Shown here piece after piece: positions 43,926 through 54,261 of a DNA stretch of 64,000 nucleotides (position 1 is the stretch's first letter; each line of letters begins with the position of its first letter). Position numbers and translations under genes: made by a program. The notes under the pieces were generated by a model. The model was not told the DNA's origin. It was given only the letters and a program-made list of their open reading frames with translations, and did no database searches. Source of the stretch: Rebecca billardiae RCC1528 (Eukaryota > Haptophyta); NCBI GenBank assembly GCA_965240325.2, contig OZ251225.1:3348001-3412000 (forward strand), written 5' to 3'.

Positions 43926-45860
43926 ATGCTCCCGACCGAGGTGGACGTGCTTGTCGTCGGCGGCGGTCCCGTGGGCCTCGCAGCTGCCATCAATCTTGCG
44001 CGCCGCGGTGTCGACGTCCTCGTCATTGACGTGCTCGAGGAGCCCGACAACCTCACCAAGGCGAGCGGCCTCCAGCGCCGCACGCTTGAGCTCCTGCCAG
44101 CCAACGTCGGCGCTGCGATCCGTCGCGATGCTGTCGGCGTCAAGGGTATGCGCATGCAGCAGCCACGAGGCGGCGGCGCGCTGCATGCCCTCCTCGAGAT
44201 GAGCCCTAGCGACGGTGCTCCCTTCGTCTACGGCCAGGAGCAGTGGCGCACAGAGGCCATGCTGCGCGCCGAGCTCTTTTCGGTCGCAAGCTCTGGGCCT
44301 GACGTCCTGCGGCGCGGTGTGAGCCTCGAGAGCCTTGACCAGGACGAGGACGCCGTGCGCGCGCGCGTTCACCACGGCAAGACTGGCGTCTCATGCGTCA
44401 TCACAGCCAAGTACCTCTTGGGCGCCGACGGTGCGCGATCCACCGTGCGGCGCGCGCTGCAGATCCCGTTCTCGGGTGAGACGTGGTCCGACCATTCGTT
44501 CGTGGCGCTGCACAGCACGTTTCCGGGGCTCTCCGCCGCGTTTGGGGAGGAGCGCGCGGGCGCTGTGCTCTCCACCGGCGAGGGCCTCGCCGCCGGCATC
44601 GTCTTCGCCATCCCGCTCCCGCCCGCGCCCGGCCAGCCCGGAGGCGAGCGCCACTCGCACCTGGTGGTGGCCGACCTGTCGAGGGCGCAGGTGGAGGCCG
44701 AGTGGGGCGCAGCCGACGAGGGGGTGGCGCGGCCGTTCGGCGCGGCGCGCGGCGCGGTGCGCCCTCGCGCGCCTACCGCGGCGGCCATGGCCCGCCTGAT
44801 GAAGGCTCGGGGCGTCGACGTCACCCCTGTGGACGCAGAGCCCATCTGGGCCACGGCCTTTGGCGTCAACTTCCGCTTGGCCGATCGATTCCGCGTCGGC
44901 CGCGTCCTGCTGTGCGGCGACGCTGCGCACTGCCACCCGCCGATCGGCGGGCAGGGCATGAACATGGGCATCCACGACGCCGTCAACGCCGCGTGGAAGC
45001 TCGCCGCGGCCCTCGAGACCCCCGACACCCCGCCGGGGCGGCGCGCCGCCGAGGCCCTCCTCTGCTCATACGAGATCGAGCGGCGGGGCCTGGACGGCGC
45101 GCTCGTGGCAGCCATCCGGCGCGCGACAGTGGGCGCGTGCACGCGCAACGCCGTGGTCAGGGCGCTGCGCGGTCTCGCTCAGCGCGCCATGCAGCGCCTT
45201 TCTCGCCTCCAGGCCGCCGCCCTCGAGAACGCCGCCATGCTGAGCCACCACTACCGCGCATCGCCACTCTCACGCGAGGCGCTGGGGAGATTGGCAGCCG
45301 CGCACCGCTGGCTCGGAGCGGGCGGCCGCCTCCGCGCCGGTGACCGGCTGCCGCCCGCCCCGCTCTGGCCGGCGACCCCCCTGCGAGGCGATGCTGACAG
45401 CCCAACGCCCGGCGAGTCGCCTTACCCGTACGCGGGGGAGTGGCTTGTCGTGCTGTGCGATGGCGCGGCCGGCCAGGTGCCTGAGTGGGCACAGGTGCTG
45501 TCCGCCCTCGCTCCGGCCGCCAAGAGCCTGCGCCTCACGGTGGCGCGCGTGCCGCGCAGCGCGCAAGAGTCCAACGCCATGCTCGGCGCATCGGCGCCCC
45601 GCCTCGTGCTTTCCCGCCCTGATGGCTACGTCGGCCTCATCGCCGAGCCGCCCACCGCCGTTGCACCCCTCAGCTACCTTGAGGCTGTCACCGGACGCGA
45701 CCTCGGCGGCTCCGCGCTGGGAGTAGCCCCATCCCGTGCCTCCGGCCAAGCAGGCGACGGCATCGCCCCTCGTCACGCGTGGGCTGCGACACTGTCGGTC
45801 GCTGGCACGCTAATTGTGGCTGCTGCCGTCGTGCGCATGTTGGCGTCGCCGTCCTCTTGA
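43926..45860 (+). CDS. FAD-dependent aromatic monooxygenase, PheA/TfdB type
   Basis: It probably hydroxylates a phenolic compound using NAD(P)H and O2. The ATG at 43926 gives MLPTEVDVLVVGGGPVGLA. The dinucleotide motif GGGPVG is followed by YLLGADGARSTVRRAL (DG motif) and VLLCGDAAHCHPPIGGQGMN (GD motif), characteristic of class A flavoprotein monooxygenases. A thioredoxin-like C-terminal domain ending LSRPDGYVGLIAEPP fits the phenol hydroxylase/pentachlorophenol monooxygenase group. Unusually, the last 30 residues form a hydrophobic segment (LSVAGTLIVAAAVVRML), a possible C-terminal membrane anchor. It is 644 residues, single exon, 280 bp after the methyltransferase in the same direction. Confidence 0.87.
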   Translation: MLPTEVDVLVVGGGPVGLAAAINLARRGVDVLVIDVLEEPDNLTKASGLQRRTLELLPANVGAAIRRDAVGVKGMRMQQPRGGGALHALLEMSPSDGAPFVYGQEQWRTEAMLRAELFSVASSGPDVLRRGVSLESLDQDEDAVRARVHHGKTGVSCVITAKYLLGADGARSTVRRALQIPFSGETWSDHSFVALHSTFPGLSAAFGEERAGAVLSTGEGLAAGIVFAIPLPPAPGQPGGERHSHLVVADLSRAQVEAEWGAADEGVARPFGAARGAVRPRAPTAAAMARLMKARGVDVTPVDAEPIWATAFGVNFRLADRFRVGRVLLCGDAAHCHPPIGGQGMNMGIHDAVNAAWKLAAALETPDTPPGRRAAEALLCSYEIERRGLDGALVAAIRRATVGACTRNAVVRALRGLAQRAMQRLSRLQAAALENAAMLSHHYRASPLSREALGRLAAAHRWLGAGGRLRAGDRLPPAPLWPATPLRGDADSPTPGESPYPYAGEWLVVLCDGAAGQVPEWAQVLSALAPAAKSLRLTVARVPRSAQESNAMLGASAPRLVLSRPDGYVGLIAEPPTAVAPLSYLEAVTGRDLGGSALGVAPSRASGQAGDGIAPRHAWAATLSVAGTLIVAAAVVRMLASPSS

Positions 45861-46688
45861 ACCCACCCCCCTGCTCAGCGACGACGCAACTGATATCGCG
45901 CACATCCGTTATTCAGACCGTTGGCACCGCCAGACTCTGAGACTGCCGCCCTCGGCCTCGGCCTCGGGCTCGGAGCGTCACGCGGTCCGATGGCAACGTG
46001 ACAATGTCTCCGCGCCTGCACTCCATGACCGTCTAATCCCGCGTCTCTGGCCGAGTCGGCCCGGAGAATCCGCAATGATGTCCAGTGCGCGCATGAGTCC
46101 GCGCGGCCAACCTGTGGTCCGACGACAATACTCGACGCTCGACGATCTCGTCGTCGGTCCGCCCTCGGACACTGTACGAATACTAAGCAGCTAGCAGTAG
46201 ACAGAGTCGTAGCTTCTTGTGTAGCCGACGCAGTAGTAGCAGTGAATCGTGCTGATGATGCTGCGCGCTGTCTCATAGACATAGTCTATTATATTTTGAG
46301 AGTACTCGGGCTCGGCCGACTCAGCGTGAGCGTCCGTCCGGCCGAAAGCCAATGAAAGATCGCGATGAGTTACGCGGGCCCGGGGTCCACGCGCCCGCAG
46401 TGCATCAGCATGACGCGCAGCCGCAGTCTGAGTCGCAGTCGGCACCGACTACCGTCTGTACCGAGGGCGAGGGCCGAGTACCGAGCGCGGGCTCATCGGT
46501 GGCGGCCTTATACCGTTGATTTGGCGTCGCATCATCATCGCGATGATGGCACTCGCGTCTGCTCTTGACACGCACCATGCAGCACGTGCGCACATGGAAC
46601 ACCTCGCGCGGGTGCTCAAAGCGAAGGCCGCGCGCATAGACCGCTGCCGGGCTCTAGCCCTGCTCGCCAGGATCAGCTCAGCTCCCAC
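45861..46688. other. Intergenic, convergent 3' ends
   Basis: 828 bp between the FAD monooxygenase and METTL26 stops. Only short frames and moderate AT content are seen. Confidence 0.55.
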
Positions 46689-47441
46689 TCAATCATCAGT
46701 GCGCACGAAGTGCAGCATGAAGTTGTTGGCAGGCATGTCGCACCGGTCTGCGAAGGCGAGATGGTGGCCTCTCGCCTCCTCGGTGAGGGCTTCGATGTCG
46801 CGAATCCCCCACTCTGCGTTGCGCGCACGCAGCGACTGGTCGAAGGCCTCGTTCGACTCTGTCGTGCATTTCCCATCCACCTTGAACGGCCCGTAGATGC
46901 AGAGCGAGCTGCCGGGGGCGAGGGCGCGGCCGGCGGCGGCGATGATGCCGCACGTGACGCTCCAGGGCGCGATGTGGCACACGTTCGAGCAGTACAAAAG
47001 GCGATACTGCCCTTCAAGGGCGCGCACGCCTGCGGGCCAATCCTCCCACGGCAGCGCGGCATCGATGGCCACAGCCGGCAGCACATTCGGGAATCGCTCG
47101 CTGCCGTGGGCATTGATGACGTGCAGGGCACGCAAGGTCTCGTCGCCTGGGCTGTCGGCTGGAGGCAGCTGCTCATCGTCATGAGCGGCGTCGAGGATCT
47201 TCTCCGATGGCTGCCACTTCAACGCCGGGAAGGCGTCGGCGAAGAACTCGATGTGCGCACCTGTCCCCGACCCGATCTCAAGCGCCGGCCCGGTCTGCGT
47301 GCCGACGCCAAGCGTGCGTAGCGCGTGGACGATCGGGCCCCGATTCCGGAGTGCGGCGGGGTGATGGACGCTCGCGCTCGTGGCGGGCGCGCCAAGCATG
47401 ACTTGCAGCACAGCTGAGACTCGCAGCCAGATGCGGCGCAT
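46689..47441 (-). CDS. METTL26: METTL26-like methyltransferase (DUF938)
   Basis: It is a SAM-binding protein of unknown substrate, conserved from bacteria to humans. The ATG at 47441 gives MRRIWLRVSAVLQVMLGAPA, Arg-rich and possibly a mitochondrial leader. A later ATG at 47399 would remove 14 residues. Family signatures are NRGPIVHALR, ALEIGSGTGAHIEFF, FPALKWQPSE, YCSNVCHIAPW, LCIYGPFKVDGK, NAEWGIRD and DMPANNFMLHF, all with counterparts in human METTL26. It is 250 residues, single exon, and diverges from EIF2B3 with 103 bp between starts. Confidence 0.92.
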   Translation of the reverse strand: MRRIWLRVSAVLQVMLGAPATSASVHHPAALRNRGPIVHALRTLGVGTQTGPALEIGSGTGAHIEFFADAFPALKWQPSEKILDAAHDDEQLPPADSPGDETLRALHVINAHGSERFPNVLPAVAIDAALPWEDWPAGVRALEGQYRLLYCSNVCHIAPWSVTCGIIAAAGRALAPGSSLCIYGPFKVDGKCTTESNEAFDQSLRARNAEWGIRDIEALTEEARGHHLAFADRCDMPANNFMLHFVRTDD

Positions 47442-47544
47442 GCTTGCCTCAGTCGCGCGAACCCGCCATCGTGCGCACGCGAGCCACTTGTCGAGTCGTC
47501 GCCGCCACGCGGCCACAGCCGCCCTCATCGACCCGGCGGTCGCG
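47442..47544. promoter_or_regulatory. Shared METTL26-EIF2B3 promoter region
   Basis: 103 bp between two opposite ATGs. No core motif is evident. Confidence 0.55.
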
Positions 47545-49054
47545 ATGGACATCACGCCGGTGGTGCTCGCTGGCGGCCATGGCGAGCGCATGCTCCCGCT
47601 GACGAAGGACGTGGCAAAGGCGCTCCTCCCCGTGGCAAACAGGCCTCTGATCTCCCTCCCGCTCGGACACCTCGAGCGCTGCGGATTCCAGACCGCCATC
47701 GTCGTCACTGTCGAGTCGATCGCCAACCAGCTGAAGGCGTTCCTCGCAGAGCAGCACACGGGGGCGCTCAAAGTGGACCTCGTGACCGTCCCCGACGAGT
47801 CTGACACGGCAGAGGCCCTTCTTGCCGCGAAGGGCAAGGTGCGCGGCGACGTGCTCGTCCTCTGCGCCGACCTCGTGACCGACGTGCCCCTGCAGCGGCT
47901 CGCGGATCTGCACCACGTGCGCGACTCCGCGGTGACCGTGCTCTTGAAAGAGAAGGCCCCGCCGCGCGAGGGGAAGGCGCCCCCGTGGCAGGACGCGATC
48001 GTGCTCGACGCCTCGAAGGAGCAAATCCTGTACATGGCCGCAGCCACCGACTGCGAGGGCTCCGTCGACTTGCGAGCGTCGCTGCTGCGCGAGCACGGAC
48101 ACGCGCGCATCTTCACCTCGCTCACGGACGTGCACTGCTACATCTTCGCGCGCTGGGTGTTCGAGCTGCTCGAGTCGCGCTCGCAGCTCTCGAACATCCG
48201 GTTCGAGCTGCTCCCCTTCCTGCTGCGCCACCAGTACATCCGCTCGGAGCACCCGCTGCCAGAGGTGCGGCGTCTCGCGCGGGCGCGCGGGTGCCACGCG
48301 CGGTGCCACCCACGCATGTTTTTGTGTGCCACGCGCGCGATGCGACCGCGACGAGCCGAGGGACGTGGGAGGGCGAGCGCGTGGCGACAATTGCGCGCGG
48401 CGGGCGCCCCGTGCGCGCGCGCTCGCCCCAAACCCGCGCTCACGCGCATGACACCGCGCGCCCGCGCCCGCGTGCCGTGCCCCGCGCCCTGCGCCCGTTG
48501 CGGCTGCTGCCTCGCCCCAGGCATCGCGCGCGCAATCGAGTGCGGGGGGTGCCGGCGCGGACTCGGCAGACGCGGCGGCGCTGCTGCACTGCGCGTGCCT
48601 CATCGAGCCCGCTGCGGGGGGGCTGTGCGTGCGCGCCAACACGCTCACCTCCTACCTCGAGGTCAATCTCGAGGTCGCGCGCGGAGCGATCAAGCAGCCT
48701 GGGGCTGTGCCGCCGAGCAAGGGCGAGGTGGGCGGGAGGAGCGGGTTCGGCGCGGAGTGCGTGCGTGGGGAGGGGGTCGAGCTCGGGCAGCAGACCGTCG
48801 TGAAGCGCTCGGTGATCGGCGACCACTGCCGCATCGGCGCCAACGTGAAGCTCGCCAACTGCGTGGTGATGGACCACGTGCAGCTCGGCGACAGGGTGAA
48901 CGCGACCAACTGCATCATCTGCAGCAACGCAGAGGTGCGCCAGGGCGCGACGCTCAAAGACTGCCGCGTCGGCGCGGCCTTCACCGTCGAGGAGGGCGTC
49001 AACGAGAAGAACCAGGTGCTCTGCAAGCACGAGATCATGGACGAGGGGGAGTAG
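47545..49054 (+). CDS. EIF2B3: eIF2B gamma subunit, two exons
   Basis: It is the catalytic-subcomplex subunit of the eIF2 guanine nucleotide exchange factor in the cytosol. Exon 1 (47545-48264) encodes the nucleotidyltransferase-like domain, with VVLAGGHGERMLPLTKD, KALLPVANRPLI and LVLCADLVTD. Exon 2 (48521-49054) encodes RANTLTSYLEVN and the left-handed beta-helix with V/I-x-x-x-x hexapeptides (SVIGDHCRIGANVKLANCVV). The intron (48265-48520, 256 nt) starts GTGCGG after PLPE and ends GCCCCAG, phase 0. Unspliced, the frame would continue into Arg-rich nonsense. The product is 417 residues against about 450 in human. Confidence 0.9.
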
Positions 49055-49766
49055 CGCGCGTGTGATGCCCCACCGCGGAATCGGGTGGACGCTGCCCAAT
49101 CGACAGTCGGGTCAGCAATGCTGTCCGAAGGCCGGGGAGCCCACAGTCTGTGATGCTGCGCACCACTGATTGGCACCCTGTGCTGCTGCATGGCCTGTGC
49201 GCACACTGGACACGTACGCATGACCCCGGGGCGCTGACGACGACCGCGTCGGCGTCGACCGCGGACCGGTCTGCTGAGCCGGGACGTGCTCCGGGTGCCC
49301 GAGTGTTAGTTGCTAGATGACCTGGCACCGTATAAAAGCTATATAATAACTACAGCAGTAGATAGCTGCTAGTAGTAGTAGTACACGGAATTTCGTCGGA
49401 AATACTATATATACGGCGGTAATATACCGATTATACGGACACGGTCCGTGACGTCAACGCCAACGGTCTGTAGTAGCTCTCCAAGAATCAGAATAACGGC
49501 ACGCAATATACCGAGACTCGCCTTGTGCCCTTGTGCCTTGTGGGGCCCCTCGAGTCTCGACCGAGATTATCCCGATCGGAACAAGCGCACTGCTCACTAC
49601 TACTCAGTATCGAAGCGCAGCTCGTCATCATATCAGCCAGCACGTCAGCTGAGTTCCTGAGCGCATCAGCAGTAGCAGATGAGTCTCATAGCAGATTTGC
49701 TGCTGTGCGTACGTATATTATTCATTCGATCGGGCACTAGATAAGCAAGCTGATGCCCGACGAAAA
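49055..49766. other. Intergenic, convergent 3' ends
   Basis: 712 bp between the EIF2B3 and LRRC49 stops. It is AT-richer from 49310 (TATATAATA, AGTAGTAGTAG) with no gene seen. Confidence 0.55.
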
Positions 49767-52208
49767 TCAGTGTGAGTGCGTGGGCATCTCGCTAAAGCGG
49801 CGGACGGTGCCCTCCATGGCGTCACGGTCTGCTCTGAGCTCGTCGAGCACTGGGCGCGTGTGCTGTGCCACCACGTCGGGCCACATGCGGTTGAGCTCCT
49901 GCAGCTTCCCGTTGATCGCGAGCGCGTGTTCGAGCACGCCGCCGACGAACTCGGCGGCCACCTTGCGCGTCGCCTGGCTGCTCGCCGAGTGCGACGGGCG
50001 CGTGGTCGCGGCGCTGGCCGCTCGACTGCTGGGCGAGTGCGCGCGCGGGGCCGGCTTGGCGAGGCGGTTGAGCGCGGCGAAGCGCGTGAGCGCCTCCTCG
50101 CGCTCGCGGCCGTCCACCTCGACGCCGTTCAGCTCGCGCAGCTCCGGCAGCTGCGAGACGAGCACGCCGCGCACGAACGGCTGCGCGCGCAGCCCGTCGA
50201 GCGCGGCGCGCGGCGTCGGGCTCAGCGCGCCCTCCGGCGACGTGGCGCTGAGCCCCGCCACCTCGGTGATGGTGAGCGAGAGTATGGTGCCCGGCAGCGT
50301 GCGCGCGAGCTCGTACGCCTGCGCGAGGCTGCTCACGTCGCATGCCTCGAGCGAGAGCGCCGAGAGCGCCGGCAGCCCGGCGAGGAAGGGCAGCCAGCGG
50401 CGCGTCGCGTGCCGCGGGGACATGTACGCGAGGCTGGCTGAGGTGCAGCTCTCCACGCCGCCCAGGGGCTGCGGCAGGGGGGCGCCGGCGAGGTCGGGCA
50501 CGGGGTGGTGGCCGTACACTCGGAGCCGCCGCCCCTGCACCTCCGCCCAGCTCGTCGGGCCCGGGTCCTCGCCCTGCTCCGGGCCGTCCGACGTAGCCGC
50601 CGCGCCGCCGCCCGCCTTGCGCTCGCCGTCGTGCGACGCCGTCGCCGCCGGATCGGCCGGCGCCGCGTGGTGCTGCCGCCGGGCGGCGTACGCGCGCTTC
50701 GCGCCGGAGATGGCGAGCGCGCGCTCTTCTACGAAGGTGGGCTTCGAAGCCGCCCCCGCCGCCGCCGCGCCGGGCCTCAGCGCCGGCGGGAAGGACGACG
50801 ACGACGCTGGCGACGAGTGCGCGGGCGGCGCGGGCGCTCCCACGGGCGCCGCGCTGGCGCTAGCGCAGCCGATGGCGCCCACCACCGCGGCGCTGGCGGA
50901 CGAGGAGGGCGTGGGCGGGTCTCGCGGGGGCGTGGAGATGCTGGCACTCGCGCTCACCGCGCTCACGCCCAGCGCGCAACCCGCCGCGTGCTGCCGCGCC
51001 GCGCCGGCCGCGCCGCCCCCGCGCCGAGACAGCTCAGCCTCGCGCGGAGGGGTCGCGCCCAGAGCCTCGGCGGCGCCCTGCTGCCGATCGAGGTCGGTGA
51101 CCTTCTTGAGGTCGAGGTAGCGCAGCGAGGGGAGCGCATGCACGACGAGCGGTCGGTACGCGGGCAGCGAGCACAGCGGGTTCCCGTCGAGCGCGAGCTC
51201 GCTCAGCTGCGGCAGCTCGAGCAGCCGACCGAGCGCCTCCGCTGAGCCCAGCTGATTATTGGAGAGGAACACGCGCTGCAGCCCGCGCAGCTCGCCCGCC
51301 TCGTCGGCGGTGGTGAGCGCGTTGCGCCGCAGGTTGAGCTCGGCGAGCGCCTGCAGCCCCTTCACGTTCTCCACCGCCTCGATCTGGTTCCCCGCCAGGT
51401 TGAGCACGCGCAGCTCGCGCAGCTGCTCGAGCCGCTGGATGCGGCGCAGCCGGTTGCAGTGCAGGTCGAGCACGTCGAGCCGGGGCAGGCCCTCGAGGCC
51501 CTCGATCTTCTCGATGTCGTTCTTGCCGAGCATGAGCACGCGCAGCGTGGGCACCGCGTCCAGCCCGCCGATCCGCGTGATCTGGTTGTTGTACAGGTCG
51601 AGGAAGATCAGGTTGGGCAGGTTGTGCAAGTTGGCGATCAGCTCGATCGAGTTGTTCTGGTAGTTGAGCAGCCGCAGCCGGTCCTCGCCCTCGAGGATGG
51701 GGCACGCGCGCAGCCCGCGCCGGTCGAGGTTGAGCCGCTCGGGGTTCACCATGCGCTCCGCCTTCGAGCGGTACAGCACGGACTGGCCCGCCGAGTAGGG
51801 CGTCTCGAGGAGCATGACCGCGTCGTCCGGCGCGCTCGCGGCCGCGGTTCCGATGATACCGGCGCTGCCGCCGCTGGGCAGCAGCGGCGGGCGCTGCGGG
51901 CGGGACGGCGCCGTGTGCACGCGCGTGACGTCCGCCTCTGAGCTCCGGCGCACGCCGGCCGAAGCCAGTCGGCGCGGCTGCATGCCCCGCGCCACCGCGG
52001 GCGCCACGCCGCCCGGTCCGTCGAGCGTGGACTGGCCCTGCACGACCGCGTGCATCCGGCCGGCGGTGCGTGGCGCGGCCGCCGACACGGGGCGATCGCG
52101 CGGTCCGGGGGCTATCGTGTGCACGCCCGCGACCGGCCGCGCCGCGCCGCCGATGCGCTCGAGAAGCGCGAGCGTGCGCGGGTCGGGCCCGCGCAGGTCG
52201 CGCTGCAT
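49767..52208 (-). CDS. LRRC49: LRRC49 homologue, tubulin polyglutamylase complex subunit
   Basis: In animals LRRC49 (PGs4) belongs to the TTLL1 polyglutamylase complex that modifies axonemal and centriolar tubulin, so this gene suggests a flagellate. The start is set at the ATG at 52208 (MQRDLRGPDPRTLALLERIG). The open frame continues further upstream but overlaps the divergent F-box exon. From about residue 155, NPERLNLDRRGLRACPILEG leads into SDS22-type leucine-rich repeats (FLDLYNNQITRI, VLMLGKNDIEKIEG, VLDLHCNRLRRI, VLNLAGNQIEAVE, ELNLRRNALTTAD) and the cap LPSLRYLDLKKVTDLDRQQG, closely like the animal protein. The C-terminal half is Ala/Pro-rich with a second LRR-like stretch. 813 residues, single exon. 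Confidence 0.88.
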   Translation of the reverse strand: MQRDLRGPDPRTLALLERIGGAARPVAGVHTIAPGPRDRPVSAAAPRTAGRMHAVVQGQSTLDGPGGVAPAVARGMQPRRLASAGVRRSSEADVTRVHTAPSRPQRPPLLPSGGSAGIIGTAAASAPDDAVMLLETPYSAGQSVLYRSKAERMVNPERLNLDRRGLRACPILEGEDRLRLLNYQNNSIELIANLHNLPNLIFLDLYNNQITRIGGLDAVPTLRVLMLGKNDIEKIEGLEGLPRLDVLDLHCNRLRRIQRLEQLRELRVLNLAGNQIEAVENVKGLQALAELNLRRNALTTADEAGELRGLQRVFLSNNQLGSAEALGRLLELPQLSELALDGNPLCSLPAYRPLVVHALPSLRYLDLKKVTDLDRQQGAAEALGATPPREAELSRRGGGAAGAARQHAAGCALGVSAVSASASISTPPRDPPTPSSSASAAVVGAIGCASASAAPVGAPAPPAHSSPASSSSFPPALRPGAAAAGAASKPTFVEERALAISGAKRAYAARRQHHAAPADPAATASHDGERKAGGGAAATSDGPEQGEDPGPTSWAEVQGRRLRVYGHHPVPDLAGAPLPQPLGGVESCTSASLAYMSPRHATRRWLPFLAGLPALSALSLEACDVSSLAQAYELARTLPGTILSLTITEVAGLSATSPEGALSPTPRAALDGLRAQPFVRGVLVSQLPELRELNGVEVDGREREEALTRFAALNRLAKPAPRAHSPSSRAASAATTRPSHSASSQATRKVAAEFVGGVLEHALAINGKLQELNRMWPDVVAQHTRPVLDELRADRDAMEGTVRRFSEMPTHSH

Positions 52209-52392
52209 GCTGTTAGAGCGCAGCGGGTGATGCTCTCCGCCGTCACGCCGTGTGAAGGATGAAAGCGCCGCGCAGCAGGACTGTGGCGGCTGGCGCCGGA
52301 CTGTTCCGGTCACCAGCTGGGCAGGGGCGCAGGGCGGTGGCTGCCTCCGCGCCGGCCGAGGCGCCACAGCGCCGACCTCGTGGCGGGGAGCG

Positions 52393-52524
52393 ATGTTCAG
52401 CGCGGCACAGGCGCACGCGCGTCGCCTCGCGCTCGACGACCTGCCACCCGAGGTGCTCGACCGCATCATCTCGCCCGTGCCGCCGCGCGACCTGAGCTTG
52501 TCCGTTCGTGCGGTTTCAGAATGA
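52393..52524 (+). CDS. F-box exon, probably 5' exon of a gene
   Basis: The ATG at 52393 gives MFSAAQAHARRLALDDLPPE, followed by VLDRIISPVPPRDLSL, a clear F-box core (LPxEVLxxIxxxLPxxDL). The frame stops after 43 residues. A GTGCGG donor at 52508, identical in its first six bases to the EIF2B3 donor, could splice it to a downstream exon, but I cannot identify one in 52525-53000. It may be a remnant. It would be an SCF ubiquitin-ligase adaptor. It lies 184 bp from the LRRC49 start, divergent. Confidence 0.5.
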   Translation: MFSAAQAHARRLALDDLPPEVLDRIISPVPPRDLSLSVRAVSE

Positions 52525-53505
52525 TGGTGGCCATGGCGCGGGCGACTGACTCGGTCAGATCTCAATCGGATCCGGTCTGCCCGGCCATCGTGCATGCCAT
52601 GAGCGCACTGATCAGCGCATGAATGGGGACGTCGCCAGACGAGAGAATCCGTCATATATATACCTTATAGTGCCTCGAGTGCGGCAGTGCGCGTGCGAGA
52701 AGATAACATCAAGCCAGCCAGTGTGGTGGCGCGTGCAGCCTTCGGGCCGATGTAATCCCGCGTCGCCACTTGCTCGGTCTGATTCTGACGCGGAGGTCGG
52801 CGGTGCGCATACACGGGCGCATGCTGCCGATGCAGCAGAATGGCATCGTCGTATGCAGCTCCACCTGGCTATGACATCCACCCCATCGAACAGCGCCAGG
52901 CGCGCCATCCCGCGCGAGTAATCGCATGATGCATGCGTGGGTACTCAGTCAGTACGGCACGCCGCTGAATCCGGGGGCCGGGACTGTCGAGTTGGGACGT
53001 CGTACGGCCTGCGCGTGAGCAGGCAGAAGATACACTCTGCGCACTACAAGAGCCCCCAGCTTCCCCACCGCGGGAGAGCGGCCGCGCAGCTGTCTGCTGG
53101 ATTTCCCTGTGCTGGCTCCTCCTCCTTCGTGGACAGCTGCTTGGACGGCGGAGGTGAGGACCAGGTGAGGAGGTGTCCAGCTGCAAACGGGCGTGGGTTT
53201 CGTCCTTCTGATCATGCGGTCGCACGAACCGGTACCTTGACGACTACTAGGCTTGGGCAAATCAAAGGGTAGCGTTGAGCGAACTGGGTATGTTGCACTC
53301 ACTTCGCCCAACACTTTCCGACTGAACATTCTCGGCGACGAAGGTACAATGGCCAATCAGAGCGCGCGCTCTGTCATTCGCGGTTCGTCGTGACGAGTCC
53401 CCCGTCGCCGATAGGCCGATTTCAGGCGGAGAGCCGGAGCCAACTTCCCGCTTTCCGTCCATCAACCGCGCGAACACACACGGCAGCAACAACAACACAC
53501 GACTC
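52525..53505. other. No firm gene
   Basis: It may hold 3' exons of the F-box gene and the promoter of the next gene. The last 40 bases before 53506 are CAACAACAACA-rich, typical 5' UTR composition. No domain seen. Confidence 0.45.
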
Positions 53506-54261
53506 ATGACGATCAGCGACCAGCTCCCAACCAGCCCGGGCGGCACGACGAGGATGCAGGCGCACCCACACCACGAGGCGCACGCGACGCACACGGGCAA
53601 GCACGAGTTCCACAAGCAGACCAGCCTGGAGGACGTCCTCGGCGAGGACCGCGAGAAGCGCAGGTCGGTCAGCGAGCTCGTCGGCGAGGAGTTCCGCCAA
53701 CCGTTCACGCTCCACGTGCGCGCCTGCACTCGCGCTCATGCCGCGCGCGCGTCTCGGCGCCACTCTCTCCCCCGTGCTTGCTCGTTTGGCCCCTCCCCGC
53801 CCGCGTTGTCTCACGCACACGCTCCCCGCTCCTCGCCCGCGCGGCGCGCGTGCACACCGCAGGAGCGGGATGAGGTCGACACATCGGCGAAAGCGGTGAC
53901 GGCGAAGGACGTCGCGCAGGCGGGCCGGGCGCAGGTGGCACACGACCACCACATGGCGCAGCGTGAGGCGTCCAAGGGCTTCCTGCACGCGAGCCCGGCG
54001 GGCGTGGCCCCCCTGAACGCGCACATTGCGCAGTACGCCGAGGCGAGCACCGTCGGCGCGGGCGGGCACGCGACGCAGAAATTCCCGGCTCAGCACGACA
54101 AGGTGGAGAAGGCGGCGGCGGCGCAGGGCGGTGCTGCAAGGCGGGTGCGCTCGGCCTCGCTCGAGGCGGCGGAGATCGCCAAGCACATGGAGATGGACCA
54201 GCTGCGCGAGGCCCAGAAGAACTACGCGCTGCACGCCGAGATCGAGGCGGCGAAGCGCTAG
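53506..54261 (+). CDS. Hypothetical 202-residue protein, two exons
   Basis: The ATG at 53506 gives MTISDQLPTSPGGTTRMQ, preceded by a CAACAACAAC leader. Exon 1 is 53506-53715 and exon 2 53863-54261. The intron (147 nt) begins GTGCGC and ends ACCGCAG, phase 0. Its 49 codons lack stops, but composition changes sharply to Ala/Arg/Cys/His nonsense, so I read it as an intron. The mature protein is hydrophilic and His/Ala/Glu-rich with helical stretches (EDVLGEDREKRRSVSELVGE, KHMEMDQLREAQKNYALHAE) and no TM segment or signal. No family recognised. Confidence rests on the clean start, splice sites and codon character. Confidence 0.7.
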   Translation: MTISDQLPTSPGGTTRMQAHPHHEAHATHTGKHEFHKQTSLEDVLGEDREKRRSVSELVGEEFRQPFTLHVRACTRAHAARASRRHSLPRACSFGPSPPALSHAHAPRSSPARRACTPQERDEVDTSAKAVTAKDVAQAGRAQVAHDHHMAQREASKGFLHASPAGVAPLNAHIAQYAEASTVGAGGHATQKFPAQHDKVEKAAAAQGGAARRVRSASLEAAEIAKHMEMDQLREAQKNYALHAEIEAAKR

